DNA of 64,000 bases from Caenorhabditis elegans (Eukaryota; Nematoda; Chromadorea; Rhabditida; Rhabditidae): contig NC_003281.10 in assembly GCF_000002985.6 (NCBI RefSeq), positions 11,904,001 to 11,968,000 on the forward strand, given 5' to 3'. The position numbers were made by a program, and so were the translations under genes. Under the pieces are notes generated by a model, which saw only the letters and a program-made list of their open reading frames with translations, was not told the origin of the DNA and ran no database searches. The stretch's first letter is position 1. Each line of letters starts with the position of its first letter. Shown here piece by piece: positions 56,169 through 64,000 of this stretch.

Positions 56169-57952
56169 TGGGAATTTGAGCTTAAAATTATGTTTTTTTT
56201 TCAGTTTTAAAAAATGAGAGAGAGCGTTGAGAGCGTTCACAAAAAGTTAAAAAAATTTTTTTTTTTCAACATTTCAAAAAAAAAATTTTTTATTGAAAAT
56301 TTGAGATTTTTTCCAAAAATGTTTTATTAAGTATTTCGACATTACAAAACACTTTCAGAAAAAAACTTTTTTTTTTCTGAAAGTATTAATTAATTTTTTA
56401 AAACGTTTTGTGCTCATTTGCAAATGATATTTTGTGTATTTCCCCTATTTGTAAAAATGCTCTTCCAAAAAAATTTAAAAAAATTTTTTTTTGAAAAATA
56501 ATCAAAAAAATTTCAAAATTTTTTGAGAAAATTTAAAATATTTTTAATTTTGTTGGATTTGTTAATATGGTTATTTTTAGGTTTGGAAGTGGTTTAAATT
56601 TTAGGAAAAAAATTAACTTTTGAACAACAAAAAATATTAAAAAAAAAAACATTTCGAAAAAAATTCAAAAAAAAATTCCAATAAAAAAATTATTTTTTTT
56701 TAAAATTTCTAATGATTGTATAATAATTTCTTCAAAATTTGATTCGAAAAAAATCACAATTTTTTCTCCTAAAAAATTTCAAAAAAAAAATTTTTTTCCA
56801 AAAATCTTTTTAAAAAATCAAATAAATCTGGTGTAAAGACCTGAAACAAAAACTTGCAAAACATATAAAAATTATTTTTCATAAAAATTGAAATTTATTC
56901 ACAATTGCGGTAAAAAAAGCAGAGAATTATCATTAAAAAATGACATTTGTATGAGGTGATTACGGTGAAATGATATTACATGTACGAGAGGGGTGGGGGT
57001 TTTCAGGGAAAAATGTGAACAATTCGAAAAAAAAAAATAGAATGTGATTACTTTTGCATGTCGGCTCAAGTAGGTCGATTGCACCATGTTTTTTCCAATA
57101 TTTTTCTTCATTGGTTTAGTCGAAATTGCCTGAAAACACCGAATTTCAGAATGAAACTTCTTGGAAAATTCTCAAAAAAAAAAGTTATGGCGGCTCAAAA
57201 ATGACTTAGTTGAAATTTGAAATTTGAGCGGCTGGAAACTAACTTTTTTGAAATCACCGTCTAATTTTGGGAAACATTTTGGAAATTTAACTTTAAATTT
57301 GGCAATTTACCAAATACTTGAAAGTTTTTCAAAAAAATTGGCAATTGAGCAAAAAAAAAACATTGACTGAAAAGTTATGCAATTTTCTAAAAATTGGTAT
57401 ATTTTCAATTGTTTTTGCCAATTTTTCAAAAAAAAAACATTGACTGAAAAATTGGGCATTTTATCAAAAAATTGGCATATTTTCAATTTTTGTGGCAATT
57501 TTTCAACAAAAAAAAACTGGCGATATTCCAAAAAATGTGGCAAATTACCACAAAATTTGGCTATTCACTTGATTCTTTGACTTGGAAATTTTCGAAATTT
57601 ACCAAAACTTCTACTAAAAATTTTGCGAATTGATAACCATTTAAATGTACCTAAATCGAGTTGAAAACGCAAGATAATTAACTTGTATAGCCAAAATTAG
57701 ACGGTGATTTTTCAAAAAAGTTAGTTTCCAAGACGGTCAAATTTCAAATTTTAACTAATTTAGGGTCATTTTTTGAACCGTCATAACTTTTTTTTTGAGA
57801 AGTTTTCAAAAAGTTTCACTATGAAATTCGTTGTTTTCAGACAGTTTCGAGTCTAATAACAAAGTATGGAAAATCATGTGAATAATCTGAAAATAATAAT
57901 GATTTCAGAAAAAATATTTTTTAAAAAATCAAATGGTGCAATGTGACATTTT
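56169..57952. other. Intergenic between top-3 and zinc-finger gene; palindrome 57127-57842
   Basis: 56240-56880 is A/T-run DNA with no gene. 57127-57842 is a ~0.7-kb imperfect palindrome: TTCAGAATGAAACTTCTTGG, GTTATGGCGGCTCAAAAATG and TTTTGAAATCACCGTCTAAT at the left face AGACGGTGATTTTTCAAAAA, GAACCGTCATAACTTTT and TTTCACTATGAAATTCGTTG. Similar sequences occur at 8160-8210 and 8590-8640 inside rub-1. Confidence 0.7.
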
Positions 57953-59743
57953 TCATTCATAAACTTCTTCTTCTTCATCATCTTCGTCTCCAATTGGAGC
58001 TTCCTCTATAATCTCTTCCTCTTCTTCTACATAAGGCTCATTTGAAGTGGATGCGGCGGCAGCCGATATATAAGTATGATCTTCTCGAAGTTGCCGTCGG
58101 CGTGTCGCCGCGACGGATACTCGAACGGATTTCTCGTTTACAGTGTACTTCATTGTTGTCGGTATCGATTCGACTTGGTCTTCGGGGTGATATCGAGGAA
58201 TTGTTCTGAAAAAAATGGTTTTTCGAAAAAAAATTTATAAACCTTTATAGGCCAATTTTGATTTTTTTAGGCCAATTTTTTTATTCAGGCCAATTTGGAA
58301 TTTTTCAGGTCTATTTTGATTTCTTTAAGGCTAATATTGATTTTAAAGCCAATTTTGATTTTATAGGTCAATTTAATTTTTTTAGGCCAATTTTGTTTTT
58401 TAAGGCCAATTTGAAATTTTAAAGCCAATTTTGATTTTTCTGGCCAACTTGCGATTTTTAAGCCAATTTTGATTTTTTTAGGCCAATTTTTTTATTTAGG
58501 CCAATTTGGAATTTTTCAGGCCACTGAGGTTTTTAGACCAATTTTGAAATTTTTAAAGCCAATTTTTTTATTTAGGCCAATTTGGAATTTTTCAGGCCAC
58601 TGAGGTTTTTAGACCAATTTTGAAATTTTTAAAGCCAATTTAGATATTTTTAGGCCAATTTCGATGTTATAGGCCAATTTTGTTTTTTAAGGCCAATTTG
58701 AAATTTTAAAGCCAATTTGGATTTTTTAAGGCCAATTTGGAATTTTTAAGGCCAATTTAGATTTTTGGGCCAATTTTAATTTTTTAGGCCAATTTGGAAT
58801 TTTTAAGCGAAATTTGATTTTATAGGCCAACTGGATTTTATTGGCCAATTTAGTTTTTTAAAGGATAATTTGAAATTTTTAAGCCAATTTGAATTTTTTT
58901 TTAGTCAATTTTGATTTTATAGGCCAATTTTAGATTTTTTGGTTTAATTTTGTATTTTTCAAGCCTATTTTAAATTTTTGAGGCAAATTTGGAATTTTTA
59001 AGCCAATTTATATTTTTTTAAAGCCAATTTTTCATTATTTTAAGCTGATTTTTATTTGTTGTGCCAATTAGGATTTTTTAAGTCAATTATTATTTTTTAG
59101 GCCAATTTAAATTTTTTCAGGACGATTTTTATTTTTAGGCCAATATTTATTTTTTAGGAAAATTTATATTTTTTTAGGCCAATTTCGATTTTTCTGGCCA
59201 ACTTGCGATTTTTAGGCCAATATAAATTTTTTCAGGACGATTTTTATTTTTTAGGCCAATTTTCATTTTTTTAAGGCTAATTTCGATTTTTTTTGGCCAA
59301 TAAGGGTTTTAAAGCTAATTTTTGATCATCAAAATGAATTTTTTGAACATTTTTAAAGTTAAATTCTGATCTAATTACTGTAAATTGACTCAAAAAATTT
59401 GGAAATTTTCTTCTGACCTAGATCTTCTCATAATTGGTCCTTTTATAACCGCATTTCTAATATGATGATTAACAATGTGTCGATCCAGATTCCTCTTCGT
59501 TATCGTTCGATAATCACAACTCGGACACACATACGGCTTCTCTCCAGTATGTGCTCTTTTGTGCACTTTTAACGATGATGTCGTTCGAAAACGCTTTCCA
59601 CAATAGTCACATCCATACGGCTGTTCGCCAGTGTGAATTCGGAAATGAGCCGCAAAATTGTGCCTATAGAGCACAAGACCGCACGTTGGACACTCCATTT
59701 TTGGTTTCGAGCCGTCGTCCTGATTCGCTGGAGCTCCGACTAC
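57953..59743 (-). CDS. C2H2 zinc-finger protein, 3' part (5' exons not found)
   Basis: Exons 59743-59418 and 58205-57953 join in phase to 192 residues and a stop. Three tandem C2H2 fingers: CPTCGLVLYRHNFAAHFRIH, CDYCGKRFRTTSSLKVHKRAH and CPSCDYRTITKRNLDRHIVNHH. They are joined by the classical linkers TGEQPY and TGEKPY, so sequence-specific DNA binding is likely. A basic stretch (GPIMRRSR) and a strongly acidic tail (VEEEEEIIEEAP, GDEDDEEEE) follow. CAATATTCAG directly before GTAGTCGG shows that at least one upstream exon exists; I found none up to position 64000. The intron is a 1.1-kb AGGCCAATTT repeat. Target genes are unknown. Confidence 0.85.
58235..59335 (-). repeat. AGGCCAATTTTGATTTTTT repeat (zinc-finger gene intron)
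   Basis: About fifty imperfect units of 18-22 bp, each an AGGCCAATTT or AAGCCAATTT core plus T run. Unit length near two helical turns puts the T runs on one face of the DNA. Confidence 0.88.
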
Positions 59744-60780
59744 CTGAATATTGATTTTTGTTAAGGGTAGAGTGCCGAAATTTTTAAATTTGCCCCTGAT
59801 TCCGAATATCTAGGTGAAAAAATTCGAAAAAATCACATTTTCAGCAGAAAATCGCAAATTCTCATTGGAGCGCACCGTGCCATGTCGATTTACGCGATTT
59901 TTAAGGCCAATTTCAGTTTTTTATTCATTTTTGTTGCTTTTTCCGTTGAAAATTGTGTATTTTTTATCACAAAATCGCGAACTTCCAAATTTTTCCGATC
60001 AAGAGTTTAATTTTTTTTTCGGAAAGTTTCCAATTTTTTTTTGAAAAAAAAAATCGAATTTGTTAAACAATTTTTTTTAGGAAAATCTTCTTTTTTTTTT
60101 GGAATTTTTTCTTGATTTTTTTTTTTGATAAAAAAAAATGAAAAAATCGAAAAAAATTCAGATTTTCTTTTTAAAAAATATTAAGCAATCTGGAAAACAA
60201 TTTTTTCGATTTTTTAATATTTTATTTAGAGAAAATCGGAATTTTTCCGATTTTCGTATTTTTTTCAGAGAAAATCGGAATTTTTTGGAATTTTTTAATA
60301 TTTTTTTCAGAGGAAATTTGAATTTTTTCGATATTTTTTATATTTTACAGAGAAAATCGGAATTTTTTAGATTTTTCAGAGAAAATCGGAATTTTTTCGA
60401 TTTTTAATATATTTTTCATAGAAAATCGGAATTTCTTGGATTTTTTCATAGAAAATCGAAATTTTTTCCGATTTTTTATATTTTTTAAGAGAAAATTGGA
60501 ATTTTTTGAATTTTTTAAGAAAAAACCGGAATTTTTTGAATTTTTTAATTGAAAATCGGAATTTTTTCGATTTTTCAGATAAAAATCCAAAAAAACGAAA
60601 AAAAAAAATTTTTATTGCAAATTTCGTTTATGTTTATGAGAATAGAAAACCTAATTTTTGTTTCTAAAAAAAAAAAAGAAAAACGGCCAAAATTGTGAGA
60701 TTAAATTCCAGAAATTCTGAAAAAAAAAAAATTTTTTTTTAAAAAAAGAATGAAATTTGCCTGTTTTATGAAAAAAAACC
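59744..60780. other. Possible zinc-finger gene intron: half palindrome and phased A/T runs
   Basis: 59845-59900 carries TCTCATTGGAGCGCACCGTG and ATGTCGATTTACGCGATTTT, one arm of the 28333 family. 60050-60600 repeats CAGAGAAAATCGGAATTTTT about a dozen times at 30-45 bp spacing. No exon seen. Confidence 0.6.
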
Positions 60781-60929
60781 AGAACTAGCGGGCCCTATGG
60801 GGCCCGCTAGTAGAGGTGGGGTCTGGGCGAGTCCGCTAGCTGGCGCAGGTTCTCGGCTTCGCCTCGAACCTGTGTGTTTGTTTTTACTGTTTTAAAAATA
60901 TTTTTTGTCTCCCTGCAGTACACAATTTA

Positions 60930-61220
60930 GATTTAGAGCGCCTGCGGCGCTCTGACCCGGCAGTAAAAGCAGGCTGGCATAGAAGCCCTTCGGCCTGCTC
61001 TGTCTGTACTTAGATTCAGAGCGCCTGCGGCGCTCTGACCCGGCAGTGAAAGCCGACTGGCATAGCAGGCCTTCGGCCTGCTCTGCCTATAATTTAGATT
61101 CAGAGCGCCTGCGGCGCTCTGACCCGGCAGTGAAAGCCTACTGGCATAGCAGGCCTTCGGCCTGCTCTGCCTATAATTCAGATTCAGAGCGCCTGCGGCG
61201 CTCTGACCCGGCAGTGAAAG
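60930..61220. repeat. 84-bp double-hairpin unit, array A
   Basis: Each unit has hairpin 1 (TCAGAGCGCC, loop TGC, GGCGCTCTGA) and hairpin 2 (AGCAGGCC, loop TTC, GGCCTGCT), separated by CCCGGCAGTGAAAGC and CTGCCTATAATTTAG. Hairpin 1 recurs at 84-bp spacing near 61017, 61101 and 61185. The same array is repeated at 61409-61699 and a related one at 63366-63650. Confidence 0.9.
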
Positions 61221-61408
61221 CCGAAAATTAAAAAATGTTTTATTTTAAAATTAAAAAGGATTTTTTATTTTAAAATTAAAAAAAAAATTTAATGTATTTT
61301 TATTAGAAAATTAAAATAATAATTGTCAACCCCTCAATTGCAACCAATGTACAGTCTCATATACGTTACCTCAAAAATATTTTTTGTCTCCCTGCAGTAC
61401 ACAATTTA

Positions 61409-61699
61409 GATTTAGAGCGCCTGCGGCGCTCTGACCCGGCAGTAAAAGCAGGCTGGCATAGAAGCCCTTCGGCCTGCTCTGTCTGTACTTAGATTCAGAG
61501 CGCCTGCGGCGCTCTGACCCGGCAGTGAAAGCCGACTGGCATAGCAGGCCTTCGGCCTGCTCTGCCTATAATTTAGATTCAGAGCGCCTGCGGCGCTCTG
61601 ACCCGGCAGTGAAAGCCTACTGGCATAGCAGGCCTTCGGCCTGCTCTGCCTATAATTCAGATTCAGAGCGCCTGCGGCGCTCTGACCCGGCAGTGAAAG
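61409..61699. repeat. 84-bp double-hairpin unit, array B
   Basis: Second copy of array A, 479 bp further on. Confidence 0.9.
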
Positions 61700-61851
61700 C
61701 CGAAAATTAAAAAATGTTTTATTTTAAAATTAAAAAGGATTTTTTATTTTAAAATTAAAAAAAAAATTTAATGTATTTTTATTAGAAAATTAAAATAATA
61801 ATTGTCAACCCCTCAATTGCAACCAATGTACAGTCTCATATACGTTACCTC

Positions 61852-63260
61852 CTTTCTTGCAGGAAGAAAGGTGGATATTATAGACTGTTTTACAACCTAT
61901 TGAGGGACCTCTTACAAAAACAAATGTGGTGATGCTGTCGATTGTTCTTCGATATGTCGTAAAATATACATACCTGATCCTGTAACAGTAATTAGAGACC
62001 ATATTACAGCCACCCTATGCATAAGAGGGAGGAGGCAAGAGAGAGGAGGCGTTGCTGAAACTTGAAAGCGCCGTAACTCAGCTCATAATAGGAATTGGAA
62101 AAAGAAAAGTATATATTCGAAATCAGCGTTAAAAGTAGAATATTATAGCATTTGAAAATTTAAAAATTGGTCAAGAATGAACTTTTCAGCTTCCTGAGCA
62201 AGGCTTGAAGCCTACAACTTCAGGAACGGGGCTCGAGAAACTCATGACCGAAAACTTTTGGTTTGTCTCGCTTCTCATAGCAAAAATAATAAGATTTAGG
62301 GCATAAAATTCACATTTCAGTAAAAAACTGGTCCAGGAAAAGAGGGAAATTGAAATTTCGAGGTCAAAAATTAAATGTTCTAAAATCGTTGAAAATTATC
62401 GTAGAGAGCTGTGCTTTCAGCATCCATTCGGTATTTATGTACTAATTACGAATTTAACATAAAATCCCATTCGGTAGTGGAAAATTTTTTATTTTTAAGG
62501 CAAAAACCTCATTTTTTTGACAACATTTTTTCTGGCTCGATTTTCAGAATGAAAAAATAACTTTTTTGGAATAAATTTTACTTTAAGATGTAGCCAGAAG
62601 CTTACTCTACAATACTTTCACCTTAAAACCCAAGATTTGTGAAAGAGAACAGCGCACGAAGCGGTGGTTTGAGGATTGCACCCAAAAAAACACACCAAGG
62701 GGGAGATGCGGCGGGTGAAAGAGCGCGCACCACGGTTTGGAGCTCAATAAAAGAGGTTTAAAGTGCTCAGATCGAAATGATTTTTAGGTGAACAGACGCG
62801 CCTCGTCGAGTTGTATATTCTCCTGGAAAATCTCGTGAAATAACAAAAATAGGAAAAAAATGTCCGAAATGGGACATTTTTTTTGACATTTGCGGAGGAA
62901 TTGCATTTTCAAAAACGACCCCCCGTGGCACACTCGCGATTTAAGAGGAAAATGCAGACTAGCGCGGCAAGCCGCGCCAGACCTTCGGGAATGGGGATGC
63001 CCGAAAAGGTAGCTGGCGCAGGTTCTCGGCTTTGCCTCGAACCTGTGTTGGTGTTATTCGAGATCTCCTTGAAATTTGGGATCGATTGCTCAAAGAACGA
63101 AGTCTCTATCACAACTATGAGCGGAGATATAAGCGATTGAAGTTTGAGGAGGGGCGGGCTCGCAGAGCAGGAAGGGGGAGGGGAGGAGAGGTGTGCAAGG
63201 TCCTGCACAGGCGTCGGCTGCTGTGAAAGAGGAGGGGCGCGCACGCAGAGTGTGTGGCGG
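61852..63260. other. Non-coding interval with no recognised gene
   Basis: 61852-62620 is moderately AT-rich unique-looking sequence (for example AACTCATGACCGAAAACTTT). 62640-62760 has GC-rich AAGAGCGCGCACCACGG. GCTGGCGCAGGTTCTCGGC is at 63011 and the matching sequence at 60840, both followed by TCGAACCTGTGT, so a ~40-bp direct repeat lies at each end of this island. 63160-63260 is strongly purine-rich on the plus strand (GGAGGGGCGGGC, GAGGAGAGGTG). Confidence 0.5.
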
Positions 63261-63271
63261 CGCGCGCGCCA

Positions 63272-63346
63272 TGGACAAGTGGTAGAGGACTGGTCTGTCA
63301 GGTGGGTACCCCTGGGTTCGACCCCACACAGAGTAAAATATTTTTG
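63272..63346 (+). pseudogene. tRNA-like segment (degenerate, pol III box A/B resemblance)
   Basis: GTGGTAGAGGACTGG resembles a pol III box A, TCTGTCAGG an Asp-type anticodon loop (GTC), and GGGTTCGACCCC a box B. The spacing is close to a tRNA. The acceptor ends do not pair and the T stem has mismatches, so it is not a working tRNA. It may be a tRNA-derived head of the hairpin-array element that starts 20 bp downstream. Confidence 0.4.
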
Positions 63347-63365
63347 TATGTCCTTCACAATTTGG

Positions 63366-63655
63366 AATCAGAGCGCCTGCGGCGCTCTGACCCTACAGAG
63401 AAAGCTGGCATGGCATCGCAGGCCTTCGGCCTGCTCTGCCTATAATTTAGATTCAGAGCGCCTGCGGCGCTCTGAACCGGTAGTAAAAGCCGACTGGCAT
63501 AGCAGGCCTTCGGCCTGCTCTGCCTATAAATTAGATTCAGAGCGCCTGCGGCGCTCTGACCCTACAGAGAAAGCTGTCATGACATCGCAGGCCTTCGGCC
63601 TGCTCTGCCTATAATTTAGATTCAGAGCGCCTGCGGCGCGCTGACCCGGCAGTAA
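63366..63655. repeat. 84-bp double-hairpin unit, array C
   Basis: Four hairpin-1 and three hairpin-2 copies. The spacers differ from arrays A and B (CCCTACAGAGAAAGCTG instead of CCCGGCAGTGAAAGC), while both hairpin stems are intact except for one GCGCGCTGA in the last copy. Confidence 0.9.
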
Positions 63656-64000
63656 AAGCCTACAATTCAGAAATTTAGATTAAGAATAAGAACAGTTGTC
63701 CAAAGCTTCTACTTGTACTCTTTCTTAATTGCAAAAAAAATTTAAAAAACCATTGAAATAATTTAATTCTCTTTGCGTGATAAATAAGAAATGAAAAATT
63801 GCCAAATCAGAGGAAGAGAGAGAGTGGAGAGAGAGTTTTTCACGTATTACATATTTTTGTTCATCTTTTTAGTTTTTCGAAAACTTTAATGATGGCCTAC
63901 ATTTTCGAAATTGGGTCAATCAGCTTGTAATCCGCTTCAAAAAATCGGGCTCAAAAAATAAACTAAAAAAGTTCTGGAACAGAAATTGATCCGACTTCTT
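63656..64000. other. Right edge, no gene seen
   Basis: AT-rich DNA with a GA-rich tract (GAGAGAGAGTGGAGAGAGAG near 63812). No open frame with domain or splice support. Confidence 0.5.

Larger units (their letters stand above)
60894..61851. repeat. Two 479-bp tandem copies (60894-61372, 61373-61851), apparently identical
   Basis: Each copy runs from AAAAATATTTTTTGTCTCCC to CTCATATACGTTACCTC and holds four copies of a 10-bp-stem hairpin and three of an 8-bp-stem hairpin, then AT-rich DNA. I found no difference on reading them side by side. Confidence 0.92.

Noticed and set aside
60839..60876. Riboswitch- or terminator-like stem GCAGGTTCTCGGCTTCGCC
   Set aside because: A matching stem occurs at 63011 with TTTGCC in the loop, so it is a dispersed repeat end rather than a regulatory RNA; there is no adjacent gene.

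Overview
This is nematode nuclear DNA, almost certainly Caenorhabditis elegans chromosome III. The gene order matches my recollection of YAC clone Y56A3A: faah-4, two F-box genes, rub-1, mitochondrial ACP, npp-16, a ZNF593-like gene, ccf-1, trap-4, a FAM210-like gene, nft-1, dolichol kinase, a coiled-coil gene and top-3. Supporting signs are short exons, TTTTCAG acceptors, candidate trans-splice acceptors a few bases before start codons, TTAGGC-like repeats and dense palindromic elements. Exon models were built by hand from splice signals and phase continuity. Several reach lengths I remember for the known proteins (NFT-1 440, CCF-1 310, TOP-3 759 residues). No transcript data were available.

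Layout. 1-2.9 kb: 5' end of faah-4 (minus; the rest lies off the left edge), with satellite-filled introns. 3.3-6 kb: a tandem pair of F-box/FBA2 genes (plus). 7.1-10.3 kb: rub-1 (minus), with a 0.9-kb palindrome in an intron. 11.2-25.3 kb: a compact core with mitochondrial ACP (minus) divergent from npp-16 (plus), a ZNF593-like gene and ccf-1 (both minus), and then trap-4, a FAM210-like gene and nft-1 (all plus, possibly one operon). 25.9-29.6 kb: dolichol kinase (minus), with a 9-bp minisatellite in an intron. 29.7-32 kb: palindromes and microsatellites. 32.2-43 kb: a long coiled-coil gene (minus) with A/T-phased introns and a 1-kb palindrome holding a possible alternative first exon. 43-46 kb: probable promoter and intergenic DNA with degenerate telomere-like repeats just inside the gene's upstream flank. 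46-56.2 kb: top-3 (minus), every large intron filled with satellite or minisatellite. 58-59.7 kb: the 3' part of a C2H2 zinc-finger gene (minus, 5' end not found). 60.8-63.7 kb: a GC-rich non-coding island with arrays of an 84-bp double-hairpin unit, an apparently perfect 479-bp tandem duplication and a tRNA-like segment.

The genes do not form one pathway. They cover lipid amide hydrolysis (faah-4), autophagy control (rub-1), mitochondrial fatty-acid synthesis and complex I (ACP), nuclear transport (npp-16), ribosome assembly (ZNF593-like), deadenylation (ccf-1), ER translocation and glycosylation (trap-4, dolichol kinase), dinucleotide and peptide damage repair (nft-1) and recombination intermediate processing (top-3).

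The most unusual material is non-coding. A 35-bp GCCGG satellite is found only inside introns and has no stop codons in three frames. A retained top-3 intron would be translated in frame almost to its end. The double-hairpin island at the right end is the strongest candidate for something undescribed.
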